In this document: positions 10,740 to 23,073 of the stretch, piece by piece
How the letters are laid out: each line of letters opens with the position of its first letter
How positions within the stretch are numbered: position 1 is the stretch's first letter
Assembly: GCA_028554795.2 (NCBI GenBank)
Contig: CM068841.1
Span: 28,141,721 to 28,205,720 of the forward strand
Direction of reading: 5' to 3'
Length of the DNA stretch: 64,000 nucleotides
DNA from: Sinohyriopsis cumingii
Lineage: Eukaryota; Mollusca; Bivalvia; Unionida; Unionidae
Position numbers and translations under genes: made by a program
Notes under the pieces: model-generated
The model's input: only the letters and a program-made list of their open reading frames with translations
What the model was told of the DNA's origin: nothing
Databases searched by the model: none

Positions 10740-12740
10740 CCCCAATTTTTCCTAGTAAAATATGTTTCTTCGAACATACCCAATCATAATACCTTGGGAG
10801 AACTACATACTACCTCTCAAGTCCAGCCCTTCCAGATACTTCTTTTAGATAAAGGGAGCTAAAAGTCGTCTGGCGACCTATTTGGCGGTCAGACTGAGTG
10901 ATCTCCCTTTACATATCAGACTTGGTGGCACAGTAAAAGTATACCCCGGTTATTTTTGGAGCAGAATGCACACTCCCTGTGGATGCAACTGGGGGAAAGC
11001 TGGGAGGGTGTAGGTGTATTACGATAGGGTAAGTATTTTCGAAGAAACATATTTTACTTGGAAAAATTGGTTTCTTCGAATACGTTACTCAGTCATAATG
11101 CCTTAGGAAAATAGGTAAGAGGTGGAGGGGATACATCCCTTTAGCCCGGAGATACCATCTACGGTCCCTTAAGGTACTGAGACAGCTTCTAGGTAACCTG
11201 ACTGGAAGAGACCCATCTGTCGGGGCGCACCTTCAAAAGGGAAAACGTTTTCCCTCGCAAATCCAGCGGAAGTCGTGGGAAGGCTCTGTTCGTATTAACG
11301 ATTCACCCGAAATCCCAGACTTTGTTTTGTAGGTGCACTGTACTTGATACTTCCAAAGAAGACAGAGGGTTCGTGACAAAATTTTAGCAACCCGTGGAAG
11401 AGAAACGGTCCTCGGCGATGAAAGAGGATGCCGTCATGAATAAGACGGAACCTCCATGTAAATCGGGTCTGCTGATAGGGCACGTATTTCGAGAATTCTG
11501 TCTGCAGTTGCTAATGCTATGACAAAGCAGATCTTGTAGAAAAAAGTGCGCCAGATAAGCCATTGAAAATGGTTTAGAAGGTATCTTATCGAGCCAGGTT
11601 AATACACAAGACAGGCTCCGCTTTGAAAATATGGTTAACATTTCGGGCTTTATACACAAAGTTGGTGAGAATGTCAGAAAAGCCGTGGTTATGCCCAATA
11701 TCCTCTCAGATGATTATGAACGGTGTTCCAAGGCTAAAATTGCCGTGGTAAAATAACTCACCTTTATATACAAGAAAGGACGGAATTATACATATATAAG
11801 GAGTTCGTCAGAGCATAAAGACATGTACATAATGTAGCTCGAACATAACTTATGACGTCGCATTGGCTATACGTGCGAGCGACAAAATGTTCGATAAATA
11901 TGATTTAAAATGTATGCATATAAACCTGACTCAAGGGTCGCCTATACAAACATGCATGCACAGGAGGTGACTGAATAAACCGCGTGTAGAGCGCTGACCT
12001 GTACTTGTCCGACCAGAATAAAAGATATCCACAAATGTACCAGACTGTCTACATTGCACACGAAAATCCGTCGCGTAAAAGGGAACTGAGGCACCGTTAT
12101 GAAGACGTACACAAAAGGTGCGACAGAATCCACTAAGAGGCAATACTTGAAGGGAAAAAGGCCCAAATACCGCCCTTACAAGTAAATACATTAAAGTTGG
12201 CGCCGACGTAAGCCTTGGATAGAAACTTGTCAATATGTACCCATTTGTAGAGGAATTACACATACGTAGGAGTTATATGAGCATTAGAGACTTGCACGAA
12301 TAAAATACGCATAGCACTAACTGACTGTGAAGTCGTTTAGGCTCCACGTGCAAATACCTAAATGTGTGAAAAAGACAAAGTGTGGCAACTTTTAAAGGCA
12401 GAACTTTATCGTGATAGAAAGAGAGAAAAAGTTAGAAGTATAGATAGAGTATACTTTCCTTAGAAGTGGAAAACTCCAACTTGTAGTGATATATCTTCCA
12501 CGTAGCTTCTGGCTTTTCTGACGTCTCGTGACGAGAGCGTGCTTCTTGGCACGAACGGAAGTACTAACTGGGATAGTCTTATGTGTATGGGTAGGTCATT
12601 CTTCCGACCGCCAAATAGGTTCGTAGGCTACTTTTAGCTCCCTTTAGCTAAACGTAGTATCTGGGAGGACTGGGTTTGTGAGGTAGCTATAGTTTTCCTA
12701 AGGTATTATGATGGGGTAACGTATTCGAAGAAAAAAGAAA
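10740..12740. mobile_element. Nested fold-back / MITE-like elements
   Basis: The left arm at 10740-10905 matches the inverted arm at 12590-12740 for about 150 bases, for example TTTCTTCGAA, CATAATACCTT and AAAGGGAGCTAAAAG. A second inverted end at 11017-11078 pairs with 10740-10790, and a further start at about 11071 (TTTCTTCGAATACGTTAC) pairs with the end near 12737. The simplest reading is a short element at 10740-11078 directly next to a related longer one at 11071-12740. Open frames inside, such as 11295-11698 and 11931-12263 on the minus strand, show no transposase that I recognise, so it is probably non-autonomous. Confidence 0.6.
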
Positions 12741-12967
12741 GCGTAGCTTACCGTCACAGGGAGACGAAGAGGACGAGGAGATGGAAAAGAAATAGGAAAA
12801 TAGAAAGAAAGTAGGCGACTACCTTTCATCAAGATAACCTGAAACTTGAACTTCATTTTAAGACATATCTTTATAACATATGGGGTCACATATACTCAGC
12901 ACTAAGGAAAATACGTATGGCTTATTTATAATATGAAACTAAAAGAAAAGAGCACGTATGTCTCACA

Positions 12968-13151
12968 TTATCCAGAGTTGTCTTGTTCATTGCTCATAAG
13001 ATTCTCAAACTCATAAGCTGTCAGGAACGGAACTAGATTGGTTGAAGATACTCGCCTTCCATGATTGTTTGACCTGTGAAGTGTTGTCTTCATCCTGTCA
13101 CTTGATCCTGCTTTTGACATAATGGAATTTCTGATATCAGGTAGTGGGATT
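12968..13151 (-). CDS. Candidate host terminal coding exon (unknown protein)
   Basis: Minus-strand exon starting after a good acceptor (TTATTTTGCACAG) and ending at a TAA stop after 60 codons. The peptide includes IPLPDIRNSIMSKAG and VPFLTAYEFENLM. It joins exactly in frame to the exon at 13567-13671: the split codon completes an Arg. The two exons give a coherent carboxyl terminus of a host protein. No family is recognised. The region downstream has other minus-strand exons, but they start after this stop, so they belong to another gene or another transcript. Confidence 0.55.
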
Positions 13152-13566
13152 CTGTGCAAAATAAATGTAAGACCATTATTTGATACTGGATGAAATAAAA
13201 GTCGAACAGTCAAAATGTTTATCCATTATTCATCGACGCAAATAACAATAGCTAGAACTATATTTAAGAAATTGTAAATCTCGAAAAAACACTAACGATC
13301 TTAGTTCATTAAGCATGTCTATTTTCAGTGCTAAGCTACAAATCTAATCAATATGCTTTCAACAAACTACTTCATAAAATGAATAAGTCTGTTAAGGTTG
13401 TGGATGATTATGGGCTGCGTATACAAGACTCTATGATCCAGTAAACAAACGAAATAGAAAGATAACCTGGTGTCGGAACATCTATAACGCGGTTTCACCT
13501 ACAACGGCTTCATAATTTTAACCACTGACACAAAAATGCCATCCAACAAATTGTAATATAACATAC

Positions 13567-13671
13567 CTTGTATCGGGAAGATACACACTTCCTTCCTCAT
13601 GAATTTGTGTATGTCTAGATGTCTTCCTTCTTTTTGACCCTGATGCTGGTATTCCAACAGTGGCTTCATCT
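13567..13671 (-). CDS. Candidate host internal coding exon (unknown protein)
   Basis: A 105-base minus-strand exon with acceptor GTTTTCACCAG and donor GTATGT. It encodes a basic segment (GSKRRKTSRHTQ, possibly a nuclear localisation signal) followed by EEGSVYLPDT. It begins after one base of a codon and ends with two bases, fitting the downstream exon at 12968-13151. Phase agreement plus both strong splice sites supports a real gene. The protein is not recognised and upstream exons lie beyond what I could trace. Confidence 0.55.
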
Positions 13672-13719
13672 CTGGTGAAAACATGAAGCGACCAAAAATC
13701 AAGTTTTTCCATTCTCGAC

Positions 13720-15434
13720 TAGCTCACTACGGCAATAAATGGTCCCTACTCGATCGCCTTGATATTCATGTATCCTCTCAAGAGTGAAACACTTTACCGC
13801 AAGAAGGCTTGCACATAATGGAAAAGACTACTCAAACAAAGATTTATATATAGACAAAGTCCGAAGCTGTCATGCAATCTCTGCAGATTTTAATACAATT
13901 ACTTTCTGTAATTATACTTTTGTTCAGGTTTGCGTTTTGTTTCTCAGATCTTCATTCCGAAATTTTATTAACTCCAACTCGTCCTTTAGTTTGAAGATAA
14001 TTTGTCATTTCAGTAGCATAAACTATATATTTCTAGCCCACCTCACCAATATCCATTTTAAATTATTTCAAAAACCAATACAGACACAAACACACATACA
14101 TATATACATAAAATTAAATTGGATGTTATCGTTTAATAACCATCATGAAGGCAAATCAAAAAAAGGTTCCTTTTCATGAGATTCAAGTTTTTTATCAGTA
14201 CAAGGTGGAATACTAATGCAGAAAACAGTCATCAAACGTGTGTTTATGTTCATCTACTAAATAGCTCTTCCAATTCATCTGATAAAATTTTATGTATTTC
14301 TGTCTCAATTGTGGAGGACATTCTGTAGGGATTTCGATGATGACTTTAGCATCAATGAGATTTACATTTCCTCAGTTGAAACATATCAGATGATATATGT
14401 CTGGGTTTTATATCCTGATACCTTCTAGAAGGAGTAGACATTGATTTAGGAAATTAACAATATAACCCTATTTGAAGTGAACTATTCGGTGTAAAATTTA
14501 CTTGACTATTGAGCCACCTTTGGGAAGTTGTTCCACATTCGAAAGTTATTCATTTCTGGTTGTATTATCTGACTATCTTTTCTTCTGCTATAATCCCAGT
14601 TCGACTGACCCATATGTGTAAAATGTTTACAACCTTTGTAGTGTTATAGTATATGTTGCAATGTTCCATTTGGTTAATAGACTTATTTTCACCACAACAC
14701 TACATGTAATGTTCTCTTCTATTTATACTATTTGAATTTTACATATGAATTTCTCTCTGTTACTGATCTGTGAAATCATTGTTTAATATTCACCATTTTC
14801 CGTTTGTAGATCATCAATTAATTTATTTAATTTTACTTGTTCAAACTCACACAAAAATACGGTAAAATACTAAATCTAGTTTCCTCGACGCTTTCTACAA
14901 TGCTTGCGAATTTTTGAGCAAACGTATCCTTCATCATAGGTGACTTTGTTGGACATTTATTGTCCAAACATTTGCAACAGTACAAAGAGGCATGTTGAGA
15001 TTATTTTGTCGGAATAATGGCATTATGCTAAATATTGCAATTTCTAACTCCATAATAATTTGTTGCTTTTTTCTTTCTGATTTGCTTCCTTCTCTCTTCG
15101 AGGAAACAGTTTTGATATGTTTCATGTATTTTAACAATATTATAGCTTCATTGGGGCACCATATATTAAATTAATCATCCAAACCATTCCATTTTACTTA
15201 AACTTATTTGACCATTTATTTTCGTTTTCTTTGGGCATTGAAACTGCTTAAAACCTTAAACAGTTTGTGCTGTTGCTCGTATGGAGATAACTCCTCGTAA
15301 AATAACCCTTTAATATTCTCTCCATTTAAGCTTTCAATTTAAGGTAGGAGCTCCTAAAATTGTCTGATTTTAAAATTTGCTTAAATGAAATAAGGAAGTT
15401 AACCTTTTTTACAATTTGATTTATATTTTGAGAG
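13720..15434. other. Gene-poor AT-rich host DNA
   Basis: I see no conserved coding segment, RNA gene or clear repeat in this stretch. The short open frames here lack protein-like composition. Confidence 0.5.
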
Positions 15435-16439
15435 CCTAGTCACCCAAATGAAGTTGATGCTACCATCCAAGGTGTAGAGAGGTGCATTTCTGATGTGAAA
15501 TCATGGATGACTTGTAACAAGCTGCAGATGAATGATGATAAAACTGAGGCCATTCTGATCACAACACAAAGACTTTCTCATTCACATCCTTTACCTTAAA
15601 CAATATATATCAGCAACGCCAACATTAAATTCACACAATCAGTATGAAACCTAGGTGCTACTCTGGACAGTACTCTCCCATTGCACCAACATGTCATGAA
15701 CATATGCAAGGCTGCATATTTTGAGCTGAGACGCATCAGCTCAATTCGCAAATATCTTTCAGTTGATGCCACTAAAACACTTGTGTGTTCATTAGTACTT
15801 TCAAGACTGGACTATTGTAACTCAATTCTGTCTGGTTCTTCTCAATATCTACTCCAGAAACTTCAAAAAGTTCAAAACACAGCTGCTCGAATCATACTTA
15901 GAGTACCACGATCAGAGCACACCTCCCCGCTGCTCTGTACCCTACACTGGCTATCCATTTGATCCAGAATCAAACACAAAATTTGTTCTCTGTGCTACAT
16001 TTCACCGTCGGACTCTAGTCCAACATACCTATCTGACCTCACTCATGTGTATACACCAGCAAGATACTTACGCTGCTCTTCTGACAATCGTATACTCATT
16101 ATTCCCACTATGAAAACAAAGTCATATGGACAGCGTTCTTTTGCATACCAAGGCCCAGCAATGTGGAATGAATTGCCCATTGAACTTAGACACAAAGACA
16201 CAGTGATCACCTTCAAGAGGGCTCTCAAAACTCGCTTATTTCGACTGCAAGAACAAACTCAAAGACCTAATAATGGTTCCTACCTGAAAGATTCTCAGCA
16301 TGTTTTTTTATTTTTTTAATGTTTTTCTAATTTCCTGTTGTTTGTTTTTGTAATAATATTATTATGTTTCTTATTTATAGGTGTTGTCTAATGTTGTAAA
16401 GCGCTTAGAGCTTCTAAAGATTAGGCGCTATACAAAGTC

Positions 16440-16474
<35 letters not shown>
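15435..16474 (+). mobile_element. 5'-truncated LINE (CR1/L2/Jockey-type), 3' end
   Basis: This contains the carboxyl-terminal part of a non-LTR reverse transcriptase, with blocks typical of CR1/Jockey-type elements: SDVKSWMTCNKLQMNDDKTE, then KYLSVDATKTLV, LSRLDYCNSIL, LQKVQNTAARII, LCTLHWLSI, YGQRSFAYQGPAMWNELP and FKRALKTRLF. The 3' untranslated end has GCGCTATACAAAG followed by an ATT repeat (16443-16474), the usual tail of such LINEs. Everything upstream of the late reverse-transcriptase domain is missing. The copy has at least two in-frame stops: one between the DDKTE block and the NLG block, and a TGA straight after LHWLSI, so it is a dead copy. Confidence 0.85.
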
Positions 16475-18959
16475 GTTTTTCATTTGAGTTATGTGTTTCA
16501 ATAGTATGGTCTTCTTAAATCTCTTAAATATTTTTTAAGCAGAATTTTAGTCTGAGGATGTGGAAATGTATTCTATTTTTTTTTCAACTTGACATTTATG
16601 TTATAAAATATTTATCTTCTGTACCTTTTATTGTTTTAATGCCTGGAACATTTCTCTAAACGCATCGTGATAGCTGTTTTCCTTGATTGTTTTTGCCATT
16701 TCTAGCCAAGTTTATTTTGTGAAGACATCAATAAATTCAATACATTTTCAGATGTATCCGCAGTTGCATATTTAATATACATGCATGTCAGCAACGTCTG
16801 CCTACCACTGATGAGCCACGTGACTTGTATTGACCCTTCTGTACGGAAAACGTTATGTATCTTACTTGTATCTAGTTCGTTTAACCAGTATTTCCATTTA
16901 GAATGCTGAATATTGTTATCACGTCTAATTGCTAACAAAATGTATTGAATATGTGTCAGAATGGATGGTAGTATAGATGTCTTAAATACTCTTCTTCGTT
17001 CATATAAGTAGGCTTTTCGGTTGTTTAGTTTAAATTATTGTTACATTTTAAATTAAATTGAATTAAAATCAAGTCGTAGGTATTTTATTCATTAGCATAC
17101 ACATTTTTACCTGGTAGCAAGGAAGCGATGTTGCCTCTACCTGAAAGTAAAGTTTGCTTATATGCTAGTTGGATGGTGTAAAACTATGGTCTTCACTGGT
17201 TATCTTGAATAATAAAATAACGGAGAATACAAAATATTTATCGATAAGTTTCTCAAATATTCGGAAGTATTTTCAAATACATAAGAATTCCATGTTATGA
17301 GCATGATAATGAAATTAATAACTATATAGAGCAAATGAAACATTTTGAAAATTGTTAATATACAACAGTTTTGTTATTATTTTGGATACAGATGACTTAT
17401 TAGATTCGTTTGCAACTGTATTCATGAAACAACTTCAAGGCAGCGACGCTTTTGTCAGATCTATGCATAATGACTCAACAAAAACAAAATCATTATTTTG
17501 GTAAAAAAATTAAATATTCAATGGGAAATTTTAATCTCTTTTATCAAAGTAAAATAGCGGACGTTTTAATATGCACGACGCATTTTACACGATTACATGG
17601 ACAAAATACTTTCAAAATTTTTAAATATTGTTGTAATGATCGTTTATTTTGTTGGTTTGCTTTTATTACCTCAAAAAGAATAGCCGGTTAAGCATTCATG
17701 TCATACATTCATCGAATCTGATTAATGCTAATGAATAGTTTCCGCCGTTTTCATAAACTTTAGCATTATAACCTTTGTCTCTAAAGCCATGTAAATTATT
17801 CTAACATGCCATCATTCCTTATAATCATGTTGTAGTGTCTCTGATTATATTATTCTGATTATATTATTATCTTATGCATCAATGACTATGTAATAGTATA
17901 TTTTAACATCTGACATTTAACCTTTATAGGCCATTTTTTCCATTAGTCGTGAAAAGTCATACGTGTGACACCCATTGTTATGGCAATAACATAATTATGC
18001 TTGTATACCTATTGCAGATTTATAAGGTACAATTTGGTCACGTTGAATTTCGATATTGGAGACACTACCACTAGACTTTCAAGTCTTAATCAATAGACTG
18101 TATAAAAAATAACTTTTAATAAGTTAAATAATTCTGGTAAAACAAAAAGGTTATTTTTATGATTGTGACATAAAATTAACTCAGTTACAAAATTTAATAA
18201 ATTAAGTCTTGAACATTTTAACATTAAACGTTGTTGACTGAATTACCGATATCGTATATAGACACTGAAATACATGAATGATATATTGTAATGTGTAACG
18301 TGATACATTTATCGAAGCTATTAACTCCATAGTTAATCGCATAAATCAACAAAATTTTATTCTTTATAACAATAAACAGGCCAAATGTTTTATGTTTAAT
18401 ACCCTTACAAATACGTGTATACGACATTCTTAGAATTTGTTCATATTTATACTTCCTTGTTACTTATACCTATATAATGTATTAATCACTAATTTATTTA
18501 GCAAGCTTTATCTATACTTCTTACATATATAAAACTGTCTACATGCATGTGCGATTTCAATGTCGTTTTATTTTGCACAGTGTAGACTATTCAAGATATA
18601 AAGTAATGGGTTACATTTCTGAGATTGCTCGATTCGTAAGCAGATACTGTAAACACTATGCTTTAAAACATTTTTTTAAATGTTTATTGTCTATTTATGT
18701 ATATTACCTGATGTGACTAATGAATGAATCCTTCTATATGATCTAATCAACTAAAAGCCTAATTTCAAAAGTTTATTGTCTATTTCATGTATGCTATGAG
18801 TTGATTTAGCAAATAAGTCATGATCAGTTATTAAAAAAAACACAATTCATGCTTATACATGAATTAATACATTAAACCTAAATAATGTAGTGTAATACCC
18901 AGCGGACAAAAATGACAGTATGCTATATAGACAATTTGAAAACATATTGAAATTTCCCT

Positions 18960-18960
<1 letters not shown>

Positions 18961-18990
<30 letters not shown>

Positions 18991-19006
18991 ACCCCCCCCC
19001 CCCCCA
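18961..19006. repeat. (CA)n microsatellite followed by C run
   Basis: About 13 CA dinucleotides, then a short spacer and a run of about 13 C. Confidence 0.95.
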
Positions 19007-19256
19007 CAGAGTCAAATTCAATGATTTTATGAGAGACGTTATGTTGCCATTGGTTTTGCTGTTTTTGTGTATTTATTTATGTTCACAATACTTTTGCTAA
19101 CGATTTATTGCACTGCTCCCACGAAGCTTGTCATTTAAAAATTTCTTATCGGCATAAATTCCGAACCTGTTTACAACAAACTGTCAGTACCTGCTACATG
19201 ACATATTTATTTTCAGAAAATTAATTGATAGAGGAAAACATTAGATGATTCCACAT

Positions 19257-19259
<3 letters not shown>

Positions 19260-19331
<72 letters not shown>
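19260..19331. repeat. (TA)n microsatellite
   Basis: About 36 uninterrupted TA dinucleotides. Confidence 0.95.
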
Positions 19332-19333
<2 letters not shown>

Positions 19334-20176
19334 GTCTCTTTGACCTATTCATTTTAATATTTTAATAGGTAGCTGAGGACAAACATTGTAAGTTACCATC
19401 GAAAAATATACACACATAAAAGAAAGCGTCAATACATCAGCGAACTTAAGTACATTCAATTCACTGGCAAAATAAATGTGATTGACGTCGGGTGTTTTCC
19501 AGGTGGCAGTTGACTAATCAATACTGGACTTGGCTTTCGTTAAAATCAAAACAACGTCTGGTAAAAAAAGAAATTCTATGACTCATTACATGTTTTGTAT
19601 TTGCTTTTGAAAGCTAATTTTAAAAATGATATTGACTTTGTGGTGGTTATTTAACATAATCATCGTGTGAGGGGTAGAGAGTATTGGCTTTTGAAAAACA
19701 ATGAAGGTGGGCAGGACGTATATGTCCTAAACAAAGCCAAACGAGATTAGTGCTTTCGACTAAATAACTGCTGTTACAGGGACAATTTGGGAACAAAGCT
19801 TTAAAGAAAAGGTAAACTCCATAGTGAACTGTGCATCCAATACTTCAAGCAGCTTAAATGTATATTATTATTTTTCCATGAAATAAAGTGGGGCTTTTAG
19901 GATTCAATAAATTAATTTATGATGCAGAACTATGTCAGAAAAAATCAGAACGCGCTTCATTCGGAAAACAACCTTTTATCATATTATTTTTTCTCTCAGA
20001 ATATTGGTAAAAGTATATGTAATTTCATGTGCATAAAATTGATGAGATGTTATTTTGCTTTACTCGTTTTGCTCTTCACTCAGTATAAAAGCAATGTCGA
20101 ACTTTTTGACTCTAAGTGATTTTGTTTAATGATCGCTCCTGCCATATACGTTTTTAAATTTACCTGCTGGTCACAG

Positions 20177-20244
20177 GTGGTAGGACGCTAAAGGGACTGA
20201 ATGACGCCCTGCTGGAGATCGATAAACTGCTGGATGGACGTTGA
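20177..20244 (+). CDS. Possible terminal coding exon, strand uncertain
   Basis: A short GC-richer island in AT-rich DNA. On the plus strand, after an acceptor-like GGTCACAG, it reads GRTLKGLNDALLEIDKLLDG and a stop, an amphipathic helix that looks protein-like. On the minus strand the same island is also open between an acceptor-like ATATGCAG and a donor GTAAAT. Only one can be right. I favour plus on amino-acid composition. Confidence 0.25.
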
Positions 20245-20260
20245 AGCGGCGACTTGCATC

Positions 20261-20494
20261 TTACTTGTGACATGCTGCATATGCAATGAATAAAAGATGC
20301 AAAGTAAGATAAACTAGGATATGGATTATATGCATATATTGTGTGTCGTATGTTACATTAATCGTTAGCACAAATAATAATACAAAAAGTAGCACTCCAA
20401 GAAACTTTACCGTAGCAAGAAACCCTGTACGTTTTAAAGACCAACCACACACCCGATCAAAACAATTGGCGTAATTATATTTATAGCTTCGCAT
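20261..20494 (-). CDS. Possible single-pass membrane protein start
   Basis: A minus-strand frame of 77 codons that starts with a charged, Tyr-rich segment followed by a strong hydrophobic stretch (FLGVLLFVLLFVLTINV). This resembles a type II signal anchor of a Golgi enzyme or a short membrane protein. There is no supporting downstream exon and no family match. It may be chance, so confidence is low. Confidence 0.2.
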   Translation of the reverse strand: MRSYKYNYANCFDRVCGWSLKRTGFLATVKFLGVLLFVLLFVLTINVTYDTQYMHIIHILVYLTLHLLFIAYAACHK

Positions 20495-20499
20495 TGACT

Positions 20500-22361
20500 T
20501 CTCATTAATTTAATTTAAATATGTATATATAGTATATGTATATCTTTGAATATTGAATATAAAAACATCGCATGTGTCCATGTTGAATTATGATGAGTAA
20601 GTGTCAAGTGTCCATATTTGATCGTGATGACTAAATTTCAAGTGTCCTTATTGGATTATGATAACTGTATGCGCCGTCTTCATCAGTGGTCTGTCTTTCC
20701 TTCAGGATCCTTCGAACAAAAGAACTGAGACACATAGATCTGCATTCTTAACAGATTAAGTTAATCTTTTAATCAATCATAATTCCTCAATTTGAACGTG
20801 GTAATTCAAGAATAGATGATTTTATATTGCTCCTTACTAAAAGGGCAAAACACAATCACCAATTATCAATATGATTGTAACGGTAATGTGTGTGTGTGTG
20901 TGTGTAAATATATTCATAATTACGTACATGTTATCATTCAAAATCGTAATATTAATGTGATATGTACATTGTTACGAGTTTATGCTCTTAAAATAAGTAA
21001 CAGTAAAGAGTCAGGACAACAATGTTTGTAAAATGTACGGTATTGCGAATTAAATCCAAAAATAATCCAAGAATCAAAAAGTCTTTGTAATGAAAAGTCC
21101 TGAATAAAACTCAGTTCAATTCCCGAAGAAATCCAAAATTCAAGGAGATGATGTGTCTGTTAAAGCCTACAAAGTACTAATGTGTCAAACGTCTCTTGTT
21201 GAATCACAGAAATATTATTCCAGGTTTGAATTCATTATAAATTCCAACGAATGTCTTTATCCAAGAATTTTGTCCGAGCACTTTATATTTCCAGGGGGAA
21301 AAAATCACATGAATTTAATAATTTGAAGAAAATAAAACTCAGCCCAAACTGGTCACAACATAATACAACTTGAAGGTGCAAGATGTTAAAGCAATATTGA
21401 CCAAAATTCTCACAATCACAAGATTATATAGTAATCTGTTTGACCTCAGGTCACATTAGCATTTTCTAAAAGCAATACCTAATGGAAAATAACCTTCTGG
21501 AATGATCTTGTTTACTTACAATACAATAACCTATAAAATTCACATGGGAATCTCCAAAAGCCCTGACCCTAATAAACATATTTACAACTTCTTGTTGACC
21601 TGAATAATAATTCAGTTAATGAGCTCGTATACATAGAGTATAATGAAGCTATTTTAGATGCTAAAATAAATGAAATTTAATAAATAAATAAAAAATTAAA
21701 TCAGGTCAGGCAGAAACGAACTCAGTTTTGGACAAGGTCAAGTCCAGTAAACAGTGTTACATTACAATAGCATGCAATGAAAAAAAGAAAATTAAAACTA
21801 ACAGACAGACAATTAAATTAAATATACATAACAACATGTAGAAAACAAGGCAAAGCTTTTGGTAGATTAGATTGTTACCATGTCTTTATTCGTCAATCGT
21901 ATTTCACATCAGCTATATCATGACTTAATATACACTATTTATAAAAAAAAATATAGTATCATAGCTTTGTGAACAACGATTTCTGCCGATATATCTTGTA
22001 TTTGACTCCCTGGCACCTATCAAATAATCTGACAAACAATTCTGTTGCATCAATAGTGCCATGATTTCTGTTCTTTCGTCTGCAAAAGGGTATGAGCTTT
22101 ATATCGGTATGAACATGTTTAGTGATATCCCTTTTCTAAAAACAATACGAATTTTATATCAGTGTATGAATACGTTTAGTGATATCTCTTTTTCTAAAAT
22201 GAATCCGAATTTTATATCAGTAAGGATACATTAATGATATTTGTAGTTATCTAAAAAATAATTAGCATTTTCTAAAAACAATCATTACCTAATGGAAAAT
22301 AACCTTCCAGAATTATGAAATGTTTTATCAGTAGCGGTGTATGTTCATTTTCTACAAAAGA

Positions 22362-22362
<1 letters not shown>
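20500..22362. other. AT-rich host DNA with diverged tandem units near its right end
   Basis: No gene seen. From about 22090 to 22330 there are diverged units of about 60 bases containing CTAAAA, GAATTTTATATCAG and TTTAGTGATAT. A 45-base segment at about 21457-21505 recurs at about 22265-22315. The same tandem family continues beyond the Polinton at 43310-43720. Confidence 0.5.

Positions 22363-22440
<78 letters not shown>
22363..22440. repeat. (TA)n microsatellite, left of Polinton
   Basis: About 39 TA dinucleotides; a similar tract lies on the other side of the Polinton at 43256-43312. Confidence 0.95.
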
Positions 22441-22443
<3 letters not shown>

Positions 22444-22488
22444 ACAACTCCTCTACAGTATTTGGATTTGGGCTAGTACGGCGGAAAG

Positions 22489-22494
22489 GTTGAC
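22489..22494. repeat. Polinton target-site duplication, left (GTTGAC)
   Basis: Six bases immediately before the AG-starting terminus. The same six bases follow the right terminus at 42609-42614. A 6-bp duplication is the norm for Polinton integration. Confidence 0.9.
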
Positions 22495-22829
22495 AGTAGT
22501 GAATGGGGTCACTTTAGCGACAATGGGAATTAGCATTAAAAACCACCCTGGGTCACTTTGGCGACAATGGGAAATTTAACATTACGAAAACCCCTGGGTC
22601 ACTTTAGCGACAATGGGAAATTAACATGGGAATATATTTTGGGTGTGTTGAGCAACAAGGGAAATTTAACATGGGAGAAAAAAAGCAATTCTAGGGACAA
22701 GGGGAATTTAACATGGGATTTTTTTTTTGTTTTTTTTAAAAAATAAAAAAACAAAGAAAGGGGTAGGCAATTGAAAGTCTATCTCTTTTCGAGAGATGTG
22801 GGTGGCCCTGAAAAGGGCCTTTGGGTTTA
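22495..22829 (+). repeat. Polinton left terminal inverted repeat
   Basis: Inverted match to 42236-42608. The outer half is built of short tandem modules such as GGGTCACTTTAGCGACAATG and GGGAAATTTAACATGGG, about five in this arm. The inner end carries a histone-type stem-loop on the minus strand. The right arm has one more module of about 45 bases, so module number changes while the rest is nearly identical. Confidence 0.9.
22780..22823 (-). promoter_or_regulatory. Histone-mRNA-type 3' stem-loop, left TIR
   Basis: On the minus strand: AAAGGCCCTTTTCAGGGCC, then ACCCA, then an element with CGAAAAGAGATAGAC. This matches the metazoan histone 3' stem-loop (six-base stem with TTTC-type loop, ACCCA cleavage context) and the A/G-rich downstream element paired by U7 snRNA. 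It lies just after the outward-facing gene at 22843-23073. Confidence 0.8.
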
Positions 22830-22842
22830 TGTTAATGTGCCC

Positions 22843-23073
22843 TTAACATAAAAGGCATCTGCAACATCTTCTTCGTCTTAGGCTTCGTCTAATGGTAGGT
22901 CCATAGACTAAAACTCTTTTGAGGCATCCTTGCCTCTCCACGTAAATCTTACGTATCCATAGGCTTCTGGCGGTCCTATGGACAACTGTCCGCTCGGATC
23001 GGACATACATCGGTATGTCCGTCCTGAACATCATCGTTGACACCAGCGTAGAAGATTGCACATCGGTCCACAT
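22843..23073 (-). CDS. Small Arg-rich left-end Polinton protein, unknown
   Basis: A 76-codon open frame that reads outward towards the left terminus and ends 20 bases before the histone-type stem-loop in the terminal repeat. The product is basic, with a run of arginines and cysteines near its end (RRSLRRRRCCRCLLC), so nucleic-acid or membrane contact is conceivable. I recognise no family. A TATA box (23117-23125 on the minus strand) lies 44 bases upstream of its ATG. It shares a divergent promoter with the gene at 23293. Frame choice is not certain, but the promoter and 3' signal bracket it well. Confidence 0.45.
   Translation of the reverse strand: MWTDVQSSTLVSTMMFRTDIPMYVRSERTVVHRTARSLWIRKIYVERQGCLKRVLVYGPTIRRSLRRRRCCRCLLC

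Larger units (their letters stand above)
16480..20170. other. Gene-poor AT-rich host DNA
   Basis: No convincing gene. It holds a CA repeat with a C run, and a long TA repeat, listed separately. Remaining open frames are short and low in complexity. Confidence 0.5.

Noticed and set aside
11295-12263. Minus-strand frames inside the fold-back element as a transposase
   Set aside because: No catalytic motif or family resemblance could be found.
16043-16228. Minus-strand frame overlapping the LINE
   Set aside because: Shadow of the reverse-transcriptase reading frame.
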